A stretch of 18,698 bases of DNA, from the NCBI GenBank assembly GCA_027620595.1, contig JAQCDI010000011.1, forward strand, positions 1 to 18,698, read 5' to 3'. This document shows, piece after piece, positions 6,142 to 13,217 of this stretch. Source of the DNA: Bacteroidota bacterium (lineage in GTDB: Bacteria; Bacteroidota; Rhodothermia; Rhodothermales; UBA10348). Below the pieces are notes generated by a model that was given only the letters and a program-made list of their open reading frames with translations, searched no databases and had not been told where the DNA came from. The position numbers were made by a program, and so were the translations under genes. Numbering within the stretch: position 1 is the stretch's first letter; each line of letters starts with the position of its first letter.

Positions 6142-8625
6142 ATGATCATCAGTACCAACTGGCTCAACGACTACATTGCCCACGGCCTGACGGACGACGA
6201 ACTGGCCGATCGGCTGACCATGTGCGGTCTCGAGGTGGAATCGGTTGAAACCACCGGCTCTTCCCTGGAAGGCGTCGTCATCGGACATGTCCTGTCGCGG
6301 GAGGCCCATCCGGACGCGGATCGCCTGTCCTGTTGCACGGTGGATGTGGGTTCGGGCGAACCGCTGGACATCGTCTGCGGAGCGCCGAACGTGGCAGCAG
6401 GTCAACGGGTAGCGGTGGCCACCATCGGCACGACGCTGCACTTGCCCTCCCGGGACAACCCGACGGAGAAAGTGGCCGTAACCATGAAGAAGGCAAAGAT
6501 CCGCGGACAGGAATCCCACGGCATGATCTGTGCCGAAGACGAACTTGGCCTCGGGGACGGACATGACGGCATCCTCGTGCTTGACGCCGATGCTCCGATC
6601 GGCACGCCGTTTTCGGTTTGGCTGGCCCGGAAAGGCGTTGCGCTGACCGATTCGGCCATCGATATCTCGATCACGCCGAACCGCCCGGACGCCATCAGCC
6701 ACTTGGGCATTGCCCGGGATGTGAGCGCCTTGACCGGCAAGACGATCTGTGCGCCGAAGGTCGAGATTCCTGCGGTCGGCGGAAGCGTTTCGAAGCGCAT
6801 GTCCGTCTCGATCGAAGCCCAGGATGCCTGCCATCGCTTTGTGGGCATCCTGGTAGAGGGTGTGGACATCCGGGAGTCCCCCGACTGGATGAAGCAGCGC
6901 CTGCAGACCATCGGCCTGCGTCCACGCAATGTGATCGTGGACATCACCAACTATGTGATGTTCGAATGTGGCCAGCCTCTGCACGCCTACGATGCCGACA
7001 CCTTGGCTGGACGGTCCATCATCGTGCGTAAAGCCAAGGGCGGCAGCACGTTCACGACGCTGGATTCGAAAGAGCGCACGCTGCCAGCCGAAGCATTGAT
7101 GATCTGTGATGCCGAACGCGAGATCGGCATTGCCGGCATCATGGGCGGCGAGAACACGGAAGTCACAGACCGAACCACAAACGTTTTCATCGAAGCGGCC
7201 TGGTTCGAGCCCTCGGGTATCCGCCGCACGGCCAAGGCGTTGGGGTTGCAGACCGATGCGTCCTACCGGTTTGAACGGGGTGTGGACGCCGAGGGACAAG
7301 CCTGGGCTGCCAAGCGGGCCGCCGACCTGATGGTCGAGCTGGCCGGCGGTACACTGGTCGACGGGATGATCGACGTACATCCCGTCCCCTACCAGGCCCC
7401 CGTGCTGCCGTTGCGCGCCCAGCGGGTCAAGGACATCGTGGGCGCCGATATTGCACCGTCCGAAATGACCCGCCTCCTGCAGGCCATCGGGTTCGGGGTT
7501 GCGCAAGCGCCCGGCGCTCCGCTGACCTGGCAGGTAACGGTTCCTTCGTTCCGGCCAGATGTCGAGCGGGAAATCGACCTGGTCGAAGAAGTGGCCCGTC
7601 TGTTCGGCTATGACAACATTCCTGAACCGACGCACTCCCGCTTGCCCAACTTCACGCCCGGAATGGCGGCTGATCGGCAGCGACGGGAGCAGTTGCGTGA
7701 CGTCCTCTCAGGCCTCGGCTTCCGGGAGACATGCACCAACTCCATGCTGCCCACGGAAACGGCGGCACGCTTCAACGTAGCTTCGCTGCCGGCCGGTCGT
7801 TTTGCGGGTGCCGTGGTCGAGACGTTGAACCCGATCACGACCGAAATGTCGGCCCTGCGCCCTTCGTTGTTGCCTGGGCTGCTGAAAGTAGCGGGACACA
7901 ACCAGAACCACGGACAGACGGCCATCCGGATGTTCGAATTCGGACGCGTTCATACGAAACGTGCAACGGACCGGACGCTCGTGGGCGACTATACCGAAAC
8001 AGAAACCCTCCTCCTCCTGGCTACCGGCCACTGGGAAACAGGCGCCTGGAACCGGGAGGCCCGCGAAGTCGACCTCTTTGACCTGAAGGGCGTGGTGGAC
8101 AGACTCATCGGCGCCCTTGGCCTGGAGCGGCCCCGCTACAAGGAGCGCGAAGCCGATGCGGTTGCGGCATGGGGCCTGGATATCCTGATCGGCAAGCGCT
8201 GGATCGGTAGCCTGCTCCGGGTGTCGGATGCCGCTGCTGACGGGTTTTCCCTGCGTTCGGCCGCCTTTGTGGCCGAGCTCGATTTCACGTCGCTTGCCGA
8301 CGTCTCGTCCCAGACCCTGCGCCCCCGCTTCCAGGCTATCAGCCGATTCCCTGTGGTCGAAAGGGACATTGCCGTTGTGGTCGACGCCGCTCAGGCCGCT
8401 GGCCCGATGGTCGAAGCCATCCACCGGGCGGGTGGCGATTGGCTTCGTGGGGTAACCGTATTCGACCTCTACGAAGGTGAACATGTCGGCACTGGCCAAA
8501 AGAGCCTGGCGTTCGGCCTGCGCCTGGGCGCCGACCGCACCCTGCAGGACAAGGAAGTGGACAAAACCGTGGAGCGCATTCTCCGCACGTTGGATTCGGA
8601 GTTTGGTGCCAAACTTCGGGGATGA
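6142..8625 (+). CDS. pheT: Phenylalanine--tRNA ligase beta subunit
   Basis: This is the beta subunit of PheRS at 827 aa, a normal length for the long form. Domains in order: an N-terminal segment (STNWLNDYIAHGLTDDELAD); an EMAP/OB-fold tRNA-binding domain (about 40-150, VVIGHVLSREAHPDADRLS); the B3/4 editing domain (about 210-380), which hydrolyses mischarged Tyr-tRNA-Phe; the B5 domain (about 405-475, with SFRPDVEREIDLVEEVARL just after); the catalytic-like core; and the C-terminal FDX-ACB anticodon-binding domain (about 730-827, RFQAISRFPVVERDIAVVVD). The start ATG at 6142 is 12 nt after the pheS stop. No truncation is seen. It is followed immediately by a long hairpin and then the small coiled-coil gene and zapA. 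Confidence 0.97.
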   Translation: MIISTNWLNDYIAHGLTDDELADRLTMCGLEVESVETTGSSLEGVVIGHVLSREAHPDADRLSCCTVDVGSGEPLDIVCGAPNVAAGQRVAVATIGTTLHLPSRDNPTEKVAVTMKKAKIRGQESHGMICAEDELGLGDGHDGILVLDADAPIGTPFSVWLARKGVALTDSAIDISITPNRPDAISHLGIARDVSALTGKTICAPKVEIPAVGGSVSKRMSVSIEAQDACHRFVGILVEGVDIRESPDWMKQRLQTIGLRPRNVIVDITNYVMFECGQPLHAYDADTLAGRSIIVRKAKGGSTFTTLDSKERTLPAEALMICDAEREIGIAGIMGGENTEVTDRTTNVFIEAAWFEPSGIRRTAKALGLQTDASYRFERGVDAEGQAWAAKRAADLMVELAGGTLVDGMIDVHPVPYQAPVLPLRAQRVKDIVGADIAPSEMTRLLQAIGFGVAQAPGAPLTWQVTVPSFRPDVEREIDLVEEVARLFGYDNIPEPTHSRLPNFTPGMAADRQRREQLRDVLSGLGFRETCTNSMLPTETAARFNVASLPAGRFAGAVVETLNPITTEMSALRPSLLPGLLKVAGHNQNHGQTAIRMFEFGRVHTKRATDRTLVGDYTETETLLLLATGHWETGAWNREAREVDLFDLKGVVDRLIGALGLERPRYKEREADAVAAWGLDILIGKRWIGSLLRVSDAAADGFSLRSAAFVAELDFTSLADVSSQTLRPRFQAISRFPVVERDIAVVVDAAQAAGPMVEAIHRAGGDWLRGVTVFDLYEGEHVGTGQKSLAFGLRLGADRTLQDKEVDKTVERILRTLDSEFGAKLRG

Positions 8626-8635
8626 TGCTATATTC

Positions 8636-8664
8636 TCCTGCGGGACGCGCAGCGTCCCGCAGGA
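8636..8664 (+). promoter_or_regulatory. 13-bp perfect hairpin enclosing a possible ribosome-binding site
   Basis: TCCTGCGGGACGC (8636-8648) and GCGTCCCGCAGGA (8652-8664) are perfect inverse complements around a 3-nt GCA spacer. No T-run follows on either strand, so it is not a standard terminator. The 3' arm ends in AGGA (8661-8664), 6 nt before the ATG at 8671, so folding would hide that Shine-Dalgarno-like sequence. A TATATT box (8629-8634) lies directly upstream. A protein-binding palindrome is the alternative. Confidence 0.55.
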
Positions 8665-8670
8665 ATCCCC

Positions 8671-9069
8671 ATGGTCTTTCCCCGTCCCGTCATGGCAGCC
8701 GATGCATCCCGCGATAACCGCGAGGACCCCGCCGCACAGCAAAGCATGTTCGGCGCCCGCGCCTCCGATTCGACCGGCTCCGGTCGTAAACGTGGCCCTT
8801 CCCACTTGGGACCCACGCAGGCCCTGGAACGGCTGCGGGATCGTATCGACCTGGCTGTCAAGGAACTGCACCGTCTCCGCGAAGAAAACGTCTCCCTGCA
8901 CAAGGAACTCGATGCCCTGCGACGCGGGGGTCCTTCACCCTCCGATGGAACCGGGGTCCACTTCACCGAATCGGCCGATCAATTGCGCTCACAGCTCACG
9001 CGTTATATCGGCACGATCGACGAACTGATCCGCAAAGAGGAGTCCGCCACGAGCGCTCCGGAGGCCTGA
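8671..9069 (+). CDS. Small coiled-coil protein between pheT and zapA (function unknown)
   Basis: This 132-residue hypothetical protein is probably real because it shares strand, base composition and tight spacing with its neighbours: its stop is 2 nt before the zapA ATG. Residues 1-45 are low-complexity and Ser/Gly/Arg rich, so probably disordered. Residues about 50-85 form a convincing coiled coil, heptad-like and Leu/Arg/Glu rich (ALERLRDRIDLAVKELHRLR, then EENVSLHKELDALRR). A second helix lies at about 102-125 (ADQLRSQLTRYIGTIDELIR). It has no signal peptide or membrane segment. The coiled coil and its place beside zapA recall ZapB-like or other divisome coiled-coil partners, but there is no diagnostic motif. 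A second possible start is the ATG at 8692 (MAADAS). A strong hairpin precedes the first start. Confidence 0.75.
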   Translation: MVFPRPVMAADASRDNREDPAAQQSMFGARASDSTGSGRKRGPSHLGPTQALERLRDRIDLAVKELHRLREENVSLHKELDALRRGGPSPSDGTGVHFTESADQLRSQLTRYIGTIDELIRKEESATSAPEA

Positions 9070-9071
9070 CC

Positions 9072-9365
9072 ATGGACCAGTTGATTCCCATCCGGGTCCG
9101 CCTCCTCGGCAAGGATTACACCCTGCGCGTGGCCAAGGACGACGAACTGGCCACGCTGGAGATGGCGGAGTATCTCGACGCCAAGCTACGCGCCTTCAAG
9201 AAGGCCCATCCGGAGCAGTCCGACCTGACAGCCGCCATCATCACCGGCCTGGCCATCACGGAGGAACTCTTCGTGGAACGCGCCTCCCAACTGGACCCCG
9301 GAGATCACGTCAACGGCGTCCTGAGGGATCTGGAGAAGAAATTGTCAAAAGCCTTGCTGTCCTGA
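9072..9365 (+). CDS. zapA: Cell division protein ZapA
   Basis: ZapA is a small cytoplasmic protein that binds FtsZ and bundles its filaments at midcell. This copy is 97 aa, the usual size. The N-terminal globular part (PIRVRLLGKDYTLRVAKDDE) contains the family's beta-hairpin and G-x-x-Y-x-L pattern. The helix AEYLDAKLRAFKKAHPEQSD and then DLTAAIITGLAITEELFVER match ZapA conserved regions. A C-terminal helix (LRDLEKKLSKALL) would form the coiled coil. It starts 2 nt after the upstream coiled-coil gene, so translational coupling is likely. In many bacteria a 6S RNA gene lies just downstream of zapA, and the region after this gene is indeed RNA-like. Confidence 0.92.
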   Translation: MDQLIPIRVRLLGKDYTLRVAKDDELATLEMAEYLDAKLRAFKKAHPEQSDLTAAIITGLAITEELFVERASQLDPGDHVNGVLRDLEKKLSKALLS

Positions 9366-9383
9366 ATCGGCGGTTCCAGGCCT

Positions 9384-9586
9384 GGTGGGCTGTGACCCGT
9401 GTTTCGAACCCCTACATGCACGCAGGGATATTCCGACAGCGCAAAGAACCATCCACCGACCGGTTTTCAGGGGACCCATCCCCTGGTACTGGCCTTGCCT
9501 CAGGCAGCGGATCTCCCTATCATGGGGGTGGGCGCGGCCCGTCTCAACACGATAAGAATCTAACACTTTCGTTGTAGGGAGCCACC
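9384..9586 (+). ncRNA. ssrS: Candidate 6S RNA (ssrS) downstream of zapA
   Basis: About 200 nt with a long rod-like fold. Closing helix: GGTGGGCT (9384-9391) pairs with AGCCACC (9580-9586) with one bulged G, then CCCTACA (9410-9416) pairs perfectly with TGTAGGG (9573-9579), contiguous on the 3' side. Middle: GGGA/TCCC and TCCG/CGGA (9424-9434 with 9508-9517) around a small internal loop. Tip: CCGGT/ACTGG (9460-9464 with 9488-9492), capped by CAGGGGA-CCCA-TCCCCTG (9468-9485). A large unpaired 3' segment (about 9545-9570) could be the central bubble. 6S RNA binds RNA polymerase holoenzyme and is known to sit after zapA in many bacteria. Size, place and fold fit; a covariance-model match was not run, so another structured RNA is possible. 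Confidence 0.5.
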
Positions 9587-9587
9587 C

Positions 9588-9700
9588 TTCGGACTCGGAC
9601 AGCAGGCCCCAATCGCTTCGGCGATACGACTCTGGTCGACAGGGGACGTTGGAAGAGAAAGAGCGGCACCCATTTTGTGGGAAATTGAGATTCTTCCACA
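9588..9700 (+). other. Second structured segment in the gene-free stretch between zapA and ccmF
   Basis: Within the 566-nt stretch without protein genes (9366-9931), this part can fold into a compact three-way junction. CCCC (9607-9610) pairs with GGGG (9642-9645), enclosing ATCGC-TTCG-GCGAT (9612-9625, a UUCG tetraloop) and CGAC-TCTG-GTCG (9627-9638). A further hairpin CCCA-TTTTG-TGGG (9669-9681) and the alternative pairing GTGG/CCAC around 9676-9698 follow. It may be the 3' part of the upstream RNA, a separate small RNA, or the leader of ccmF. I recognise no known family. Confidence 0.35.
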
Positions 9701-9702
9701 TT

Positions 9703-9727
9703 TGAGGCGGGTTCGCGTCATTTTTTT
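9703..9727 (+). terminator. Probable intrinsic terminator ending the zapA/ncRNA unit
   Basis: TGA-G-GCG (9703-9709) pairs with CGC-G-TCA (9714-9720) around a GGTT loop, with one G-G mismatch, and is followed by seven Ts (9721-9727). The stem is modest but the T-run is good. It would separate the zapA-ncRNA unit from ccmF, which starts about 200 nt further on. Confidence 0.5.
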
Positions 9728-9931
9728 GCCCTTCTGTCACGGCCGCCACCTGCCGTTTGGCCGGCCCCGGGCACTGTGCCGGATGTACTGACGCGTTCCC
9801 CTTGAAGCGCTGCCCACGCGCCACGGATCGGCCAAAAAGGCGTGAATACAGGCCGTCGCGTTGATCCGGACATCGATACCATCGTTTCGGGTCTATCTTT
9901 TCTTGCGTCCTTCCATTCACTCGGGACCTCC

Positions 9932-12388
9932 ATGATCGGAACCATCGGCAAGCTGCTCATCCTCCTCTCCCTGGTGGCCGTCGTGCTTTCGGGAGTCACG
10001 TTCCTTCGATCCTCCCAATTGGACGACAGGGTGAGGGAATGGAAACGCATCGGCCGCATGGCCTGGTGGGTCATGACGGTCGGCACGCTGGGCGCCTTTG
10101 GCTTGCTGATCTTCCTCAACGTGACGCACGCCTTCGAGTACGCCTACGTCTATGAGAACACGGCCATGGATCTGTCCACAGACTATCTGGTGGCAGCCTC
10201 GTGGGCGGGACAGGAAGGGTCTTTTCTGCTGTGGATCGTAATGAATGCCCTGGTGGGACTGGCCGTAATGCGGTTCGCCCGGGAATACGAAGCGCCGGTC
10301 ATGGCCATCATCGCGCTCTGCCAGGCGTTCCTGATTTCGATGATTGCCGGACTGCAGATCGGTCCCCTCCCCATCGGTTCCTCTCCGTTTGCCACGCTGT
10401 TGGAGAAATTCCCGGACGCTCCAATGATCCAGGCGGGAATCATTCCCACGGACGGCCAGGGACTGAACGACCTGCTGCGCAATTACTGGATGGTCATCCA
10501 TCCCCCTGTGCTTTTCTCGGGGTTCGCCTCGATGATCGTGCCCTTTGCCTTTGCCGTAACGGCCCTCTGGAAGCGGCGCTACACCGAGTGGGTACGGCCC
10601 GCTCTTCCCTGGACGCTGTTTGCCGTCATGGCTTTGGGAGTCGGAATTGCGCTCGGAGGGTACTGGGCCTACATCACGCTGAACTTCGGTGGGTACTGGG
10701 CCTGGGATCCCGTCGAAAACTCGTCCCTGGTTCCCTGGCTGATCGGCATCGCGGCCATCCACACCATGATCGTACAGAAGCGATCCGGGCACAGCCACAA
10801 GGCCTCCCTTTTCCTGGCCATCGCCGCTTACATACTGGTCGTTTATTCCACCTTCCTGACCCGCAGCGGCATCCTGGGCGACATCAGCGTCCACTCGTTC
10901 GTGGATCTGGGCCTGTATAACCAGCTGCTGCTCTGGATCCTGACCATGGGACTGCTCGGATTCGGATTGTTCTTCGTGCGCATGGGCGAACTGCCCAAGC
11001 CGGAGAAGGAGCCCAATGTCCTTTCGCGTGAGTTCATGATCTTCGCGGGAGCCATGATCCTGACGGCGGTGGCACTCGTCGTTCTGCTCGGCACGAGTGC
11101 GCCCATCATCGGCCGGATTTTCCGGGACAATCCCTCGACCGTTCCCATCGATTTCTACAACAAGTGGGCCCTCCCGTTGACCATCCTGTTCCTGTTCCTG
11201 GCCGGTCTGGGCCAGCTGTTCTGGTGGAACAAGATGAAAGTGGAGACGGTGAACAAGGTGCTCTTCCGGCCCATCCTGCTCTCCTCGGTCTCCACCATTG
11301 CGTTCTTTTTCCTGACCCCGTTCCGGCTGCGTGCCGCTGAAGCGGCAGCCTTTGCCCAGGTGGGCACCGATGTTCTCCAGGCTGCAGGCCTGGCTTCCCT
11401 GGCCCAGACCTGGGCGCAACATGGCCCCTACCTGCTCATGTTGATCCTGGTGTTCGTGGCATTCTTCGCTTTCTTCGGCAATGCCGAGGTGATGTGGCGC
11501 ATTGCCCGGGGCAACCTGAAACTGGCCGGTGGCGCCGCCACCCACATCGGTTTTGCCATCATGGTGGTCGGGATCGTAACCTCAAGCGGTCTGAACAATG
11601 CCATCGGACGCAACGGAGCGCAGTTGGGCGAAAGCAGGGATAATTTCATCCTCTCGCGGGGAGAGACCCGGGTGGTGCAGGGCTACACTGTCAGCTACAC
11701 CGGACAGGGCGTCAACGAGGAAGGACTGCCCACCTACAACCTCAGCTTCGTGGACCCCAAAGGGCGCGAGTTCGACATGGAACCCGTCGCCTACGAGAGC
11801 AACCGCGGGCAGTGGATCCAGAACCCGGACCTGAAGGTGTGGGCCGAAAAGGATCTCTTCGTGGCCGTCTCCCCTAGCGCCATGTTCGGCGTGACGAATG
11901 ACCGTGGTCAGATCTCCCTGGCCCGCGGGGAATCGGCGTCCCTCGGTGGAGGGGCCTATACCCTGCAGTTCGTGGAATTCGACCTGAATGTGGACCACGA
12001 GATGATCAGTGACTCGGCCGATGTGGCAGTCGGGGCGAACCTGCTCCTCACACGGGCCGACACGGGAGAAACGCGGGAGCTGAAACCGGTCTACATCATC
12101 AAGAAGGACCGCTCGGTGGAGTACCTGCAGAACTCGGTAGCCGACTGGAACATCACGGTGGCCTTCACGGGCATGAACGTGGACTCGGGCTCCATCAACC
12201 TCGGGATTGAAGGGGTAGAGATGCCGCCGGAAGACTGGCTGGTGGTGCAGGCCTACGAAAAGCCGCTCATCAGTTTGGTCTGGCTCGGATTCATCATGCT
12301 CTCCCTCGGATTCTGTCTGTCGGTCTATCGCCGCGCCGTGGACCAGCATGCCGTGACTGTACGGATCAGGAAGGAAGAATCGGTTTAA
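9932..12388 (+). CDS. ccmF: Cytochrome c-type biogenesis protein CcmF (haem lyase)
   Basis: CcmF is the multi-pass membrane subunit of the system I haem lyase that attaches haem to apocytochrome c at CXXCH on the periplasmic side. This protein is 818 aa from the ATG at 9932, longer than the E. coli protein (about 650 aa), with an extended C-terminal soluble region. It has over a dozen hydrophobic helices. The WWD-type motif is NFGGYWAWDPVENSSLVPWL (251-270). Conserved His candidates are H190 (VIHPP), H277 (AIHTM) and H321 (SVHSF), plus the later ATHIGFAIMVVG. The frame opens at a GTG at 9842, but the ATG at 9932 puts the start right before the first membrane helix. No other ccm gene is within view. 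Residues from about 590 to 780 are periplasmic-looking beta-rich sequence before a last helix. Confidence 0.95.
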   Translation: MIGTIGKLLILLSLVAVVLSGVTFLRSSQLDDRVREWKRIGRMAWWVMTVGTLGAFGLLIFLNVTHAFEYAYVYENTAMDLSTDYLVAASWAGQEGSFLLWIVMNALVGLAVMRFAREYEAPVMAIIALCQAFLISMIAGLQIGPLPIGSSPFATLLEKFPDAPMIQAGIIPTDGQGLNDLLRNYWMVIHPPVLFSGFASMIVPFAFAVTALWKRRYTEWVRPALPWTLFAVMALGVGIALGGYWAYITLNFGGYWAWDPVENSSLVPWLIGIAAIHTMIVQKRSGHSHKASLFLAIAAYILVVYSTFLTRSGILGDISVHSFVDLGLYNQLLLWILTMGLLGFGLFFVRMGELPKPEKEPNVLSREFMIFAGAMILTAVALVVLLGTSAPIIGRIFRDNPSTVPIDFYNKWALPLTILFLFLAGLGQLFWWNKMKVETVNKVLFRPILLSSVSTIAFFFLTPFRLRAAEAAAFAQVGTDVLQAAGLASLAQTWAQHGPYLLMLILVFVAFFAFFGNAEVMWRIARGNLKLAGGAATHIGFAIMVVGIVTSSGLNNAIGRNGAQLGESRDNFILSRGETRVVQGYTVSYTGQGVNEEGLPTYNLSFVDPKGREFDMEPVAYESNRGQWIQNPDLKVWAEKDLFVAVSPSAMFGVTNDRGQISLARGESASLGGGAYTLQFVEFDLNVDHEMISDSADVAVGANLLLTRADTGETRELKPVYIIKKDRSVEYLQNSVADWNITVAFTGMNVDSGSINLGIEGVEMPPEDWLVVQAYEKPLISLVWLGFIMLSLGFCLSVYRRAVDQHAVTVRIRKEESV

Positions 12389-12409
12389 ATCGGCCATTCG
12401 GTTGCCGAT
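12389..12409 (+). promoter_or_regulatory. Hairpin between ccmF and the REC-HPt gene
   Basis: ATCGGC (12389-12394) and GCCGAT (12404-12409) form a perfect 6-bp stem around a 9-nt loop, starting directly after the ccmF stop codon. No T-run follows, so it is a weak candidate terminator, RNA-stability hairpin or protein site. Confidence 0.35.
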
Positions 12410-12445
12410 ACAGGAGGAAGATGGCCACCCTTCCATCCTGTACTG

Positions 12446-13213
12446 ATGTCTCCTACCCCCCTCTCCATCCTGCTCGCGGACGACAACCCTGCCAACCAGA
12501 AGGTGCTCCAGTACATGCTGGAGCGGCTGGGACATCGGGTATCCGTCGTCGGAAACGGCCTGGCCGCCGCGTCAGCCTGTGCTGCTGCCGATTTCGACCT
12601 GGTATTCATGGACATGATGATGCCCGGGATGGACGGCCCTTCGGCAGCGCGAGTCATCCGCGAAAGCGAGGCCGGCCGACGCCGCGTTCCGATCATTGCC
12701 GTAACGGCCAACGTGGAGCGGCGCGACGAGAAGCAGTGTGTGGAAGCCGGCATGGACGCCTTCCTCACCAAACCCTTCACTCTTGACCAGATCCGCGCCA
12801 CCGTCCAAACCTATTCTCGGGGTCGTTTTGCCCCCACGACGGACCAAGGACTGGATGATGCCAAGCTCCGGACATTTACCGACACCATGGCTGACGGGGA
12901 TTGGGGCTTCACGTTCGAGATCCTGGAGGACCTGTTGGTAGAAGCGCAGAGGGTCCGCTCCGGCATGCAGGTGGCACTGGAGCAAGAAGATCGGTCCGCC
13001 ATCAGGCAACTGGCCCACTCCTTGAAATCAGCCGCGGCGGTGGTGGGCGCTGGCCAGCTGTCGATGCTATGCGAACAGATCGAGTACGCAGCAAAGGAAG
13101 TTCAGACGCTGGACGTTGAGGCCTTCATGACCCGCTTCGAGGCGGCCATAGGGTCCTTGAGAGCGGGAATCCAGCACTTCAGGCAGGAAGCAGAAGGTCG
13201 GCTCGAGTCCTGA
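12446..13213 (+). CDS. REC-HPt phosphorelay protein
   Basis: A 255-residue cytoplasmic two-domain signalling protein. The receiver domain (about 6-122) has all key residues: the acidic pair D12/D13 (LLADDN), phospho-acceptor D56 (FMDMMMPGMDG), T87 (AVTAN) and K109 (LTKPF). The C-terminal HPt domain (about 140-240) carries the phospho-histidine H191 in LAHSLKSAAAVVGA, the classical HPt signature. There is no DNA-binding or enzymatic output domain, so it should pass phosphoryl groups between a kinase and another regulator. No kinase gene lies in the window, so it is an orphan and its partner is unknown. It is 57 nt after ccmF on the same strand and may be co-transcribed, though no functional link is evident. 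It could also be the detached C-terminal half of a hybrid kinase. Confidence 0.92.
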   Translation: MSPTPLSILLADDNPANQKVLQYMLERLGHRVSVVGNGLAAASACAAADFDLVFMDMMMPGMDGPSAARVIRESEAGRRRVPIIAVTANVERRDEKQCVEAGMDAFLTKPFTLDQIRATVQTYSRGRFAPTTDQGLDDAKLRTFTDTMADGDWGFTFEILEDLLVEAQRVRSGMQVALEQEDRSAIRQLAHSLKSAAAVVGAGQLSMLCEQIEYAAKEVQTLDVEAFMTRFEAAIGSLRAGIQHFRQEAEGRLES

Positions 13214-13217
13214 TCGG

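Noticed and set aside
5761..7635. 624-codon open frame antisense to pheS/pheT
   Set aside because: Shadow of the PheRS genes caused by codon bias; no domain, signal or plausible start.
9401..9413. GGGTTCGAAA-like T-loop on the minus strand
   Set aside because: No T-stem or acceptor pairing could be built around it; the bases are better used in the proposed plus-strand RNA fold.
9345..9920. 191-codon minus-strand open frame across the zapA-ccmF gap
   Set aside because: No recognisable motif, composition unlike neighbouring genes, and the region is better explained by RNA structure.
9917..11545. 542-codon open frame antisense to ccmF
   Set aside because: Very polar His/Gln/Glu-rich product typical of the antisense of a membrane protein gene.
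12412..12423. Strong AGGAGG followed by ATG at 12421
   Set aside because: The frame from this ATG gives an unrelated shadow peptide and the spacing is only 3 nt; the REC-HPt protein starts at 12446.
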